From: Verrucomicrobiota bacterium
GTDB taxonomy: Bacteria; Verrucomicrobiota; Verrucomicrobiia; Opitutales; Opitutaceae
Length of the DNA stretch: 64,000 bases
Direction: 5' to 3'
NCBI GenBank assembly: GCA_023416735.1
Contig: JAEZGX010000001.1
Span: forward strand, 62,001-126,000
Made by a program: the position numbers and the translations under genes. Under the pieces are notes generated by a model. It saw nothing but the letters and a program-made list of their open reading frames with translations, was not told where the DNA came from and did not search any database. Positions 51,809 to 59,385 of the stretch are shown here, piece after piece. Numbering within the stretch: the first letter of the stretch is position 1; each line of letters starts with the position of its first letter.

Positions 51809-52876
51809 ATGACCTCCCGCTCCCACTGTCATTCCGAGCCAGACGAAGCATCCGGGCCGACGCCCGCCGCGCGACACACTCCCCCGCGCATCCTTGTCAT
51901 CCGCTACCGCTTCATCGGCGATACGGTCCTCGCGATCCCGTTTCTCCGTAATCTCCGGCGCGCCTTTCCCGCTTCGGTGATCGACGTCCTCGCCGAACCA
52001 ATCTCCGGCGACACGCTCGCGCACTGCCCCTACAAGAACGAGCTCCTCTACTTCGCTCCGCGCGCCAAAAAGAAATCTCCTCATCCGCGCTCCCTCCTCG
52101 CGTGCGCCCGCCTGCTCCGCCACCGCCGCTACGATCGCGTTTACATCCTCCGCCGTTCTTTTTCCTCCGCCATTCTTCCGCTTCTCGCCGGCATCCCGCA
52201 TCGCGTCGGCTTCGCCACCGAGGGCCGCCGCTGGCTCCTCCAACGCAGCGCGCCGTATCCAGATAACAAACACGAGGTCGAATGTTTCCTCGACATCCTT
52301 CGCGCCGACGGAATCCAGGTTCTGGATACGCATAACGAAAACTGGAGCGACCCCGCCGTCGACCGCCGCGTCGCCGCCGGGCTTCCCGACTCGCGCCGTC
52401 GCCGCGTTTTCCTCTGCGCCAAATCGATCGTTCCCGAGAAGGACTGGACCGTCGACCGCTTCGCCGCAATCGCCGGCTGGCTCATCGCCGAACGCAATTG
52501 CGAGATCCATTTCTGCGACGCTCCGTCCAACGCCGCCCACTACGCCGAAATCCTTTCGCTCCTCCCCGCGAGCCTGCGCGCTCATTGCCACGATTGGAGC
52601 CGCAAACTCCCGCTTCGGGATCTCAATTCGCTCCTCCGCTACACCGACCTCGCGGTCGGAATCGACACCGGCCTGCTCCACATCGCCGCGTCGTTTCACA
52701 TTCCCATCGTCGCCCTGTTCGGCCCTCTCGAGCCCTGGCGCTGGCACCCGTGGGACACCGCTCACACGATCCTGCGGCCCGCCGATCTCTCCGGCCCAAA
52801 GCCGCTCGCCCGCCTTTCCGTTGCCGAGGTCCAATCCGCTCTCGATCGCCATCTCTCCTCCCTCCCGTCGTCCTGA
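51809..52876 (+). CDS. Family 9 glycosyltransferase, copy 3, with a repeat-derived N-terminus
   Basis: A 355-residue GT9 enzyme: 'RILVIRYRFIGDTVLAIPFLRNLR' opens the domain, and 'TDLAVGIDTGLLHIAASFHIPIVALFGPLEP' is the donor-binding signature. Before the domain are about 25 residues (including SHCHSEPDEASG) encoded by a copy of the 'TGTCATTCCGAGC' repeat, so the annotated start at ATG 51809 may be recruited from that insertion. Its specificity is unknown; it most likely adds an LPS core sugar. It is preceded by lpxL and followed by a fourth GT9 gene. Confidence 0.88.
   Translation: MTSRSHCHSEPDEASGPTPAARHTPPRILVIRYRFIGDTVLAIPFLRNLRRAFPASVIDVLAEPISGDTLAHCPYKNELLYFAPRAKKKSPHPRSLLACARLLRHRRYDRVYILRRSFSSAILPLLAGIPHRVGFATEGRRWLLQRSAPYPDNKHEVECFLDILRADGIQVLDTHNENWSDPAVDRRVAAGLPDSRRRRVFLCAKSIVPEKDWTVDRFAAIAGWLIAERNCEIHFCDAPSNAAHYAEILSLLPASLRAHCHDWSRKLPLRDLNSLLRYTDLAVGIDTGLLHIAASFHIPIVALFGPLEPWRWHPWDTAHTILRPADLSGPKPLARLSVAEVQSALDRHLSSLPSS
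51825..51853. repeat. 'TGTCATTCCGAGC' repeat at the start of a GT9 gene
   Basis: The sequence actgtcattccgagccagacgaagcatcc encodes the SHCHSEPDEAS stretch before the GT9 domain. The motif 'TGTCATTCCGAGCG-AGCGA-GGA' is a repeat I remember from other bacterial genomes; only one copy is in this window. Confidence 0.65.
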
Positions 52877-52915
52877 GCAACGCGAAGATTTTCCCTCTTC
52901 CTTCAACTCCCTTCC

Positions 52916-53974
52916 ATGTCCCTCTCTTCCGCCACACCTCTCGTCATCCGCTTCGGGGCTTTCGGCGACATGGTCTTGATGATCCCCATCCTCAAGTTCC
53001 TTCACCAGCGTTACGGCGCCCCCTGCGACCTCGTCGCTTCCGGCGCCTGGACCGAACCGCTCCTTCAGCGCGTCCCTTCCGTTGGCCAGCGTTACTACCT
53101 CACCAGCCGGCGCGCGTCCTACTGGCTCAACCGCTCTCAACAACAACTCGTTCGCCTGCTTCGCTCTCGCCCCGCCGGCCCCGTTTATATCTTCGAATCC
53201 GACGACAAACCGCTCGCCCTCCTCGGCCGCGCCGGTTTCCCCCGCGATCACATTTGCACGCTCCGCGATTTCCCGCGTCAGCCCGGCGAACACATCCTCG
53301 CCCAAGCCACCCGCCTCGCGCGCGCCACGCCCGCCGCCTTTTCCTCTTTCGCTTTTCCGTCCGCTGCTCCTCTCCCCGATTCCCGCCCGGTGCTCACCGA
53401 GGCCGACCACCGCGATTGTGCCGCCTGGCTCGCCCACCACCGCCTCGACTCCGCCCCGCTCGTTCTGCTCCAGGCCGGTAACAAAAAAACCATGAAGGGC
53501 GGCGACCGCCACCGCGCGTCCAACGTCGATTACTGGCCCGAAGAGCGCTGGGCTCGCGTCATCGCAGGCGTGTTTTCTTCGCTCCCTTCCGCCCGCATCG
53601 TGCTCTGCGGCTCACCATCCGAACGCCCGCTCGCCGAAGACATCGCCGCTCACCTGCCTTCCGCGGGAGATCGCCTTCTTATCGCCACCGACGAACTTCC
53701 CATTCCTCGGCTGCTCGCGCTCCAATCTCGCGCGCACAGTCTTATCTCCGTCAACACCGGTCCCGCCCACTCCGCCGCCGCGATGGGTTGCCCGCTCGTC
53801 GTTCTTTTCACCCGCCACGCTCATCGCGCCGCCGACCTCTACGCGCCCGTCGCTACCACCGCTCCCATCCGCATTCTCCAACCTTCGCCTTCCCAAAGCG
53901 ACCTCACTCTCGCCACCATCACTCCTGATCAAGTCCTCTCCGCTTGGCACAGCCTTTGGTCTTCACCCTCCTGA
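52916..53974 (+). CDS. Family 9 glycosyltransferase, copy 4
   Basis: A 352-residue GT9 enzyme. 'PLVIRFGAFGDMVLMIPILKFLHQRYG' is the N-terminal loop and 'SLISVNTGPAHSAAAMGCPLVVLFTRHA' the donor-domain signature. A central insertion with 'NKKTMKGGDRHRASNVDYWP' precedes the C-terminal domain. It is more divergent than copies 1 and 2. It ends the LPS core/lipid A cluster; the ABC ATPase gene follows after 59 bp. Confidence 0.9.
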   Translation: MSLSSATPLVIRFGAFGDMVLMIPILKFLHQRYGAPCDLVASGAWTEPLLQRVPSVGQRYYLTSRRASYWLNRSQQQLVRLLRSRPAGPVYIFESDDKPLALLGRAGFPRDHICTLRDFPRQPGEHILAQATRLARATPAAFSSFAFPSAAPLPDSRPVLTEADHRDCAAWLAHHRLDSAPLVLLQAGNKKTMKGGDRHRASNVDYWPEERWARVIAGVFSSLPSARIVLCGSPSERPLAEDIAAHLPSAGDRLLIATDELPIPRLLALQSRAHSLISVNTGPAHSAAAMGCPLVVLFTRHAHRAADLYAPVATTAPIRILQPSPSQSDLTLATITPDQVLSAWHSLWSSPS

Positions 53975-54033
53975 TCGCCCGCGAAAAATCCCTGCCAGCT
54001 CTATCGCCTCAATCCTCCTCCGTTCCGAGCAAC

Positions 54034-55008
54034 ATGCCCCTCCTTGATGTCACCGATCTGCGCACCCATTTCCACACTCGCCAAGGTGTGGTGCGCGCGG
54101 TCGATGGCGTCAGCTTCTCCTTGGAACGCGGTGAAACCCTCGGTCTCGTCGGCGAATCCGGCTCCGGCAAGTCCGTCACGTGCTACTCGCTGCTCGGCCT
54201 TGTCCCGCAACCGCCCGCCCGCATCGAAAGCGGCACCGCAATCTTTGACGGAATCGACCTCCTGCGCTGTTCGCCTGCTCAAGCTCGCGCCATCCGCGGC
54301 AAACGCATCGCGATGGTCTTCCAGGATCCGATGACGTCGTTGAATCCTTACCTTCGGATTTCCGACCAACTCATCGAACCGCTCCTCATCCACGAAAAAA
54401 TTTCCCGCCGCGCCGCACTCGCTCGCGCCACCGCGATGCTCGAGTCCGTCGGCATCAACGACGCCGCGCGCCGCCTCCACCAATATCCTCACGAGTTCTC
54501 CGGCGGCATGCGCCAGCGCGTCGTCATCGCCATGGCGCTCATCACCAAGCCCGAGCTTCTCATCGCCGACGAACCGACCACCGCTCTCGACGTCACCGTC
54601 CAAGCCCAAATCCTCGAACTCATCAAAGCCACCCAGCGCGAACTCGGCATGGCCGTCATCTTCGTCACCCACGATCTCGCCGTGCTCTCCGGGATCTGCG
54701 ATCGCGTCCAAGTCATGTATGCCGGCCGCATCGTCGAAACCGCCGCCACCTCCACGCTCTTCACGTCTCCACGTCACCCCTACACGCGCGCACTCCAGCA
54801 CTCCATTCCCGCCCTCCAACCCAAAGGCGCCGCGCTCTACACCATTCCCGGCCTCCCGCCCGATCTCTCCAAACCGCTCCCCGGCTGCCCCTTCGCTCCG
54901 CGTTGCGAATTCGCCGCCGAAAAATGTTTCAACACCCCCGTCCAACTCCTCGAAACTGCACCCGGCCACTCGCACGCCTGCCTCCGCGCCCAACTCGGCG
55001 AAATCTAA
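54034..55008 (+). CDS. oppD: OppD/DppD-type ABC transporter ATP-binding protein
   Basis: A 324-residue ATPase of the oligopeptide/nickel family. Walker A 'GESGSGKSVTCYSLLG', Q-loop 'MVFQDPMTSLNPYLRI', signature 'EFSGGMRQRVVIAMAL', Walker B 'LLIADEPTTALDV' and H-loop 'FVTHDLAVLSG' are intact. The C-terminal oligopeptide-transporter domain has the cysteine cluster 'GCPFAPRCEFAAEKC'. I chose ATG 54034 because upstream residues are not conserved. It pairs with the OppF-type ATPase downstream. No permease or binding-protein gene is adjacent, which is unusual for this system. Confidence 0.93.
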   Translation: MPLLDVTDLRTHFHTRQGVVRAVDGVSFSLERGETLGLVGESGSGKSVTCYSLLGLVPQPPARIESGTAIFDGIDLLRCSPAQARAIRGKRIAMVFQDPMTSLNPYLRISDQLIEPLLIHEKISRRAALARATAMLESVGINDAARRLHQYPHEFSGGMRQRVVIAMALITKPELLIADEPTTALDVTVQAQILELIKATQRELGMAVIFVTHDLAVLSGICDRVQVMYAGRIVETAATSTLFTSPRHPYTRALQHSIPALQPKGAALYTIPGLPPDLSKPLPGCPFAPRCEFAAEKCFNTPVQLLETAPGHSHACLRAQLGEI

Positions 55009-55030
55009 TCTCATCACCGATGAAGCCGCA

Positions 55031-55060
55031 TCCACATCCATCTGTGTGCATCCGTGGTGA
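55031..55060. repeat. 'CCATTCGTGT'-type repeat between oppD and oppF, copy 1
   Basis: Units tccacatcca / tctgtgtgca / tccgtggtga. A diverged copy of the ten-base-period repeat at 50811. Confidence 0.75.
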
Positions 55061-55076
55061 CGACGTTCTCTCCCTT

Positions 55077-55111
55077 TCTATTCGTGTGATTTCGTGCCCA
55101 TTCGTGGTTCA
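55077..55111. repeat. 'CCATTCGTGT'-type repeat between oppD and oppF, copy 2
   Basis: Units tctattcgtg / tgatttcgtg / cccattcgtg / gttca, ending six bases before the oppF start codon. It occupies the place where a ribosome binding site would lie. Confidence 0.85.
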
Positions 55112-55116
55112 CCTTC

Positions 55117-56091
55117 ATGTCCGCACCTCTCCTCGAACTCACTGACGTCCGCACGCACTTCCCCGTCCGCCACGGCGGCACCGTGAAAGCCGTCGACGGC
55201 GTCACGCTCTCCGTCGCCCGCGGCGAAACCCTGGGCCTCGTCGGCGAATCCGGCTGCGGCAAATCCACCCTCGCTCGCACCATCCTTCAACTCGTCCCGA
55301 CCACCGCGGGCACCGTCGTCCTCGAAGGCAAGAATCTCACGCGCGCCGACACCGCCACGCTCCACGCCGCCCGCCGCGACGCACAAATGATCTTCCAGGA
55401 TCCTTACGCGTCCCTTAACCCGCGGCTCACCGTTTACGCCACGCTCGCCGAACCGCTTCTCGTCCATCGCATCTGCCCGCGCGACGAAGTTCCCGCGCGC
55501 GTCGCCTCGCTCATGGAGCAGGTCGGACTCGCCCAGCGTTTCATGCGCAAATACCCGCACGAGTTTTCCGGCGGACAACGCCAGCGCATCGCCATCGCCC
55601 GCGCCCTCGCTCTCGAGCCCAAGCTCATCATTGCCGACGAGCCCGTCTCCGCCCTCGACGTCTCCATCCAAGCTCAAATTCTCAATCTCCTCGCCGAACT
55701 CTGCCGCGCGCGAAACCTCACGCTGCTCTTCATCGCCCACGATCTCTCCGTCGTGAAACACATCTCCGATCGCATCGCCGTGATGTATCTCGGAAAAATC
55801 GTCGAGCTCGGCCCCGCTGCCGACGTGATCGATCGTCCCGCCCATCCTTACACGCGCTCGCTTGTGAGCGCGATTCCCACCCTCGCCACCGCAGCACCCG
55901 CGTCGCCGCGTTCTCGCATCATCCTCGCCGGGGATCCGCCTTCTCCCATCGATCCACCCGTCGGCTGCCGTTTCCATCCTCGCTGCCCCTACGCGATCGA
56001 TCGCTGCCGCGAACTCGTTCCGCCCCTCGTCCCCGCCGCTCCCGCCCGCGAAGCCGCCTGCATCCGCCTCCGCGAAATTCCGCCGCTCTGA
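55117..56091 (+). CDS. oppF: OppF/DppF-type ABC transporter ATP-binding protein
   Basis: A 324-residue ATPase. Walker A 'GESGCGKSTLARTILQ', Q-loop 'MIFQDPYASLNPRLTV', signature 'EFSGGQRQRIAIARAL', Walker B 'LIIADEPVSALDV' and H-loop 'FIAHDLSVVKH' are intact, and the C-terminal cysteine cluster is 'GCRFHPRCPYAIDRC'. It is the second ATPase of the pair; two copies of the 'CCATTCGTGT' repeat separate it from the OppD-type gene. The substrate cannot be deduced without the missing subunits. Confidence 0.93.
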   Translation: MSAPLLELTDVRTHFPVRHGGTVKAVDGVTLSVARGETLGLVGESGCGKSTLARTILQLVPTTAGTVVLEGKNLTRADTATLHAARRDAQMIFQDPYASLNPRLTVYATLAEPLLVHRICPRDEVPARVASLMEQVGLAQRFMRKYPHEFSGGQRQRIAIARALALEPKLIIADEPVSALDVSIQAQILNLLAELCRARNLTLLFIAHDLSVVKHISDRIAVMYLGKIVELGPAADVIDRPAHPYTRSLVSAIPTLATAAPASPRSRIILAGDPPSPIDPPVGCRFHPRCPYAIDRCRELVPPLVPAAPAREAACIRLREIPPL

Positions 56092-56190
56092 GGCGGCGCG
56101 CGCCTTCCGGCACTTCGCGAATCCTCGCCGCTCTCCCAGCGTCGTCGGCTTCGTTGATCGCCCCTTCTCATGGTTATAGACGACCCGCAC

Positions 56191-56205
56191 TCAGGGTAAC
56201 CCTGA
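56191..56205. promoter_or_regulatory. 15-bp palindrome, possible operator
   Basis: TCAGGGT-A-ACCCTGA is a perfect inverted repeat of seven bases around one central base, 140 bp upstream of the coiled-coil protein gene, in a 254-bp gene-free stretch of lower GC than its surroundings. It could be a binding site for a dimeric regulator. No second copy was noticed in the window. Confidence 0.4.
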
Positions 56206-56345
56206 ATGCCTGTCACGAGGGAACTTATCAATTCCTTAGGTCACAATACCGCCCGCAGCCCGGCTCCGTCGGCACGCGTCCAGCGCTTGTTCGCCGTCCG
56301 CTACCAGCGGTCTCCGCGGCTGCTTCCTCCAGCTCCAGCTCAGCC

Positions 56346-57296
56346 ATGTCACTCCCGGATTCGACGATCACCTTGTTGCAGGATGAAGCCTACCTTCATC
56401 TCTGTCGCAAAACCGTCGAAGACGCGCTCGGCCAGATCGCCGCGCAGCGCACCGAGGTCGAAAGCACTCGGCCTCCGTTCGGCATCCTCGCCACCCGCAG
56501 CACTCGCGAAGCTTTCCAAGCTTCGATGCAAACCGTGCTCACCGGCGAGGCCGCTCTGCGCAGCCGTCTCGGGAAAATCAACCTGCTCGAGAACGCGTTG
56601 AAATCTCGTATCCAGCGCGAGCTTCACGCGTTTCTCGAGCGGGCCTCCGCCGATTACGGCAAGAGCCGCCGGGTTCTTGCCGTAATCGATGCGTGGGAAT
56701 TGCTGCTTCCGACTTACAACGAAAAACTCAAGGCCTTCGCGCGCGAGCTACGCGAAGCTTCCCAAGCGGTCCAATACCAAATCCAAACGTCGCCCGAGGA
56801 CTACGAACGCCGCATCCGCTGCCTCGCCCAACTCCGCTTCGCCGCCGTCAGCCTCGACACGGCCGCGAATCAGATGGAGACCGTCTCGAAACGGATCGAG
56901 CAAGCCGGCGGAGCCCTCTTCAGCTGCGTCACTCTTCCCGAACCTCCGTTCATTCGCCAAACCGAATGGACCGATCGCACGATCAAGCTGATCGATTCCG
57001 AACTCGTCGCCGCTCTCCATCGCGCCGAATCCGGCGTCCGCAGTCTCATCGCCGACAATCTTGCTCTTCTTCGCGCCCACGCCGCTCGCGCCCGCAATCT
57101 CGTCGGCGATGTCGGGTATCACTATCTCGAGCACTATTGGAGCCAGCTGCGCGCCCACGCGCAGGAGCATTATGTTTCCGAAAGCGACGTCGACGAGGTC
57201 ATCACCCGCCTCGAAGAACGCTACATCGCCGCCGATATTCAGCAGCGCATGCACGCCCTCGCCGAAGCCGTCGATCCCTACGGCTTCGTCCGGTAG
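56346..57296 (+). CDS. Helical coiled-coil protein of unknown function
   Basis: A 316-residue protein with no signal peptide or membrane helix. It is predicted to be almost fully alpha-helical, with heptad-like stretches ('LGKINLLENALKSRIQRELHAFLERA', 'AANQMETVSKRIEQAGGALF', 'DEVITRLEERYIAADIQQRMHALAEA'). I recognise no family. The start ATG 56346 follows a 254-bp gene-free stretch that contains a 15-bp palindrome (56191-56205). The coding signal is strong: codon use matches the neighbours and there is no competing frame with homology. It has no obvious partner; the nucleotidyltransferase follows after 93 bp. Confidence 0.7.
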   Translation: MSLPDSTITLLQDEAYLHLCRKTVEDALGQIAAQRTEVESTRPPFGILATRSTREAFQASMQTVLTGEAALRSRLGKINLLENALKSRIQRELHAFLERASADYGKSRRVLAVIDAWELLLPTYNEKLKAFARELREASQAVQYQIQTSPEDYERRIRCLAQLRFAAVSLDTAANQMETVSKRIEQAGGALFSCVTLPEPPFIRQTEWTDRTIKLIDSELVAALHRAESGVRSLIADNLALLRAHAARARNLVGDVGYHYLEHYWSQLRAHAQEHYVSESDVDEVITRLEERYIAADIQQRMHALAEAVDPYGFVR

Positions 57297-57358
57297 GTTC
57301 GTCTCCGCGAGCCGCTCGCCCTCATTATATTGATCGACTGAACCCGACATCGCCGCGC

Positions 57359-57386
57359 GTGGCTCCCCTCCGCATTGCGGAGCCAC
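57359..57386 (+). promoter_or_regulatory. Hairpin just before the nucleotidyltransferase start codon
   Basis: GTGGCTCC (57359-57366) pairs perfectly with GGAGCCAC (57379-57386) with a 12-base loop, ending three bases before ATG 57390. The right arm contains the only GGAG near the start, so the ribosome binding site would be locked in the stem. No T run follows, so it is not a terminator. Confidence 0.45.
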
Positions 57387-57389
57387 CCC

Positions 57390-58178
57390 ATGTTCCCCCA
57401 CCACGCGCAAACCGTCGAACGCCTTACCTCCGCGTTCCAATCCGACCCCAGCGTCCTTGCTCTCATCCTCGGCGGATCGATCGCTCACGGTTTCGCCCGA
57501 GCCGATTCCGACGTCGACGTCACGATCGTCATCTCCCCCGCCGACTACCAACAGAGGCAGCGCGAGGGACGGCTCCATTACAACAACCGCGAGCTCTGCG
57601 CTTACGACGGCTACATCGACGGCAAATACGTCGATCTCAACTTTCTCAAACTCGTCGCCGCCCGCGGCAGCGATCCTATTCGCTACGCGTTCGAGGGAAA
57701 TCGCATCCTGTTCTCCCGCCTCGACGATCTCGAATCCCTCCTCGCCGCCATCGTGCGTTTTCCCGTCGAGGAAAAATCCGAACGTCTCCAGCGCTTCGCC
57801 GCCCAGCTGCTCGCCTGGCGTTGGTATTACAGTGAATCGCTTCGCCAGCAAAACCGCTACCTTTCCTTCCTCGCCCTCCAAAAGCTCGCCCTGTTCAGCG
57901 CGCGCCTGATCCTCACCGAAAACGAGCTTCTATTCCCTTACCATAAATGGATGCTTCACGTCCTCGCCGCCGCGCCTCACCAGCCTGCCGGCTTTATCCA
58001 AAATCTTGATACACTCCTCACGTTTCCACCTTGGGAAACCGTCGACCGCCACGTCCGCAGCCTCCTCGCGTTCGTTGGCATCGACTTCGCCACCGCCGAC
58101 GCCTCCTGGCCCACGTATTTCATGAAGGACACCGAACTCCGCTGGGTCACCGAGGAAGCTTGCATCGACGACATCTAG
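57390..58178 (+). CDS. Nucleotidyltransferase-fold protein
   Basis: A 262-residue protein. 'ALILGGSIAHGFARADSDVDVTIV' is the pol-beta-like nucleotidyltransferase motif G-S-x(9-12)-D-x-D with both metal aspartates, and a third acidic residue is in 'YVDLNFLKLV'. The helical C-terminal half ('LLAWRWYYSESLRQQNRYLSFLALQKLALFSARLILTENELLFPYHKW') resembles that of aminoglycoside-type and other stand-alone nucleotidyltransferases. The target is unknown. I chose ATG 57390; a TTG five codons upstream is in frame. A perfect 8-bp hairpin (57359-57386) ends three bases before this ATG, which could mask its translation. Confidence 0.82.
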   Translation: MFPHHAQTVERLTSAFQSDPSVLALILGGSIAHGFARADSDVDVTIVISPADYQQRQREGRLHYNNRELCAYDGYIDGKYVDLNFLKLVAARGSDPIRYAFEGNRILFSRLDDLESLLAAIVRFPVEEKSERLQRFAAQLLAWRWYYSESLRQQNRYLSFLALQKLALFSARLILTENELLFPYHKWMLHVLAAAPHQPAGFIQNLDTLLTFPPWETVDRHVRSLLAFVGIDFATADASWPTYFMKDTELRWVTEEACIDDI

Positions 58179-58266
58179 CCTCCGGCCTCGCTACGAAACT
58201 ACATTCCGCGAGCAAGAAACTCAAAACCCACTCACCCGTCCACCCGTCTGGCCACTCGCACCACTT

Positions 58267-59340
58267 ATGAAGTTACCCATCGCTCTCAGTCTTCTTCTCA
58301 CCGCTTCCCTCCCCGCCGCATCGCTTCCGCCCCTGCCCGCTCCTCTCGGCATTCCGGCGCCTGCCGCAAAAACCAACGCCCCTTACTCCCCGCAACCGAT
58401 CGTCGCCGGCGGCGTAATTGTCCCGCTCTATCCGTCCGACTCGCCACTCCTCAACCAGGACAAAATCCGCGAGCCCGAGGTCTATCAATTCTGGGGCCCC
58501 GTCACGCTCGGCGCCATCGTCAGCATCCATAATCCGTCTATCGAATTTCATCCGGGTCACGGTCAGCTCAACACCGGCGCATGCGTGATCCTCGCCGCCG
58601 GCGGCGGACACAATTCCCTCAATGTCGGCTCCGAGGCCGCGCCCTTCGTCGCTTTCTTTCACAATCATGGCGTCAACACCGTCATTCTTCGCAACCGCCT
58701 CCGTAGCGACGGCTACGATCCGCGCGTCGATGGCGTCAACGACGCCCTCCAAGCCGTCAAACTCGTGCGCGCCTACGCGAAAGAATGGAACGTCGATCCC
58801 AACAAGATCGGCATCGTCGGCTTCTCCGCCGGCGCCGAACTCGCCGCCTACGCTTCGATCCACTTCGAGGAATTCGACCGCACGCATGACGTCCCCGGAA
58901 ACCCGCTCGCCAAGATCTCTTCCCGCCCGGACTTCACCGGCTTGATTTATCCTGGCCCCACGCCTTTCGCCCGCGGCGAAAAACCGACAATCCCTCGTTC
59001 AACTCCCCCGTCCTTCATCGCCACGCCCGGCTGGCGCGACTGGATCCACGCCCTTTGGGCCAACGAATACTTCACCGCCCTCCACCTGGACGGCGTGCCC
59101 AACGTCGAACTTCACGTTTACGCCCGCGGCCGCCATCCCGGCGACAAACCCGGCCCCGACGAACCGCCCGCCACCGGCGGTCTCGCCAACATGGGCGGCA
59201 TCGCTTTCGGCACTTGGTCTCATCGCTTTCTCGACTGGTTCCGCGACCTCGGCTTCCTCAACAAACCCGGCGTCGAAACCCTCGCCGCCCGCGACGTCGC
59301 CGCCAACCTGGACCGCCAGCCTCGCCGCCCACGCTACTAA
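58267..59340 (+). CDS. Exported alpha/beta hydrolase (esterase-like)
   Basis: A 357-residue protein with a signal peptide (IALSLLLTASLPAASLP). The nucleophile elbow is 'IGIVGFSAGAELAAYAS' (G-x-S-x-G), the oxyanion segment is 'CVILAAGGGHN', and the last His is probably in 'ARGRHPGDKPG'. This is the layout of bacterial acetyl-xylan/feruloyl-esterase-like hydrolases (BD-FAE type), which deacylate polysaccharides in the periplasm or outside. The substrate is unproven. Just after its stop begins a palindromic repeat (59343-59385). Confidence 0.85.
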   Translation: MKLPIALSLLLTASLPAASLPPLPAPLGIPAPAAKTNAPYSPQPIVAGGVIVPLYPSDSPLLNQDKIREPEVYQFWGPVTLGAIVSIHNPSIEFHPGHGQLNTGACVILAAGGGHNSLNVGSEAAPFVAFFHNHGVNTVILRNRLRSDGYDPRVDGVNDALQAVKLVRAYAKEWNVDPNKIGIVGFSAGAELAAYASIHFEEFDRTHDVPGNPLAKISSRPDFTGLIYPGPTPFARGEKPTIPRSTPPSFIATPGWRDWIHALWANEYFTALHLDGVPNVELHVYARGRHPGDKPGPDEPPATGGLANMGGIAFGTWSHRFLDWFRDLGFLNKPGVETLAARDVAANLDRQPRRPRY

Positions 59341-59342
59341 CT

Positions 59343-59385
59343 TGTAGGGCGGGGTCTCCCGACCCCGCCGCCCTCCCGCCCTACA
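59343..59385. repeat. Palindromic 'TGTAGGGCGGG...CCCGCCCTACA' repeat
   Basis: Outer arms TGTAGGGCGGG (59343-59353) and CCCGCCCTACA (59375-59385) are perfectly complementary, with an inner hairpin CGGGGTC/GACCCCG. It lies between the hydrolase stop and the end of the convergent DUF4252-like gene, and contains that gene's stop codon. Confidence 0.9.
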
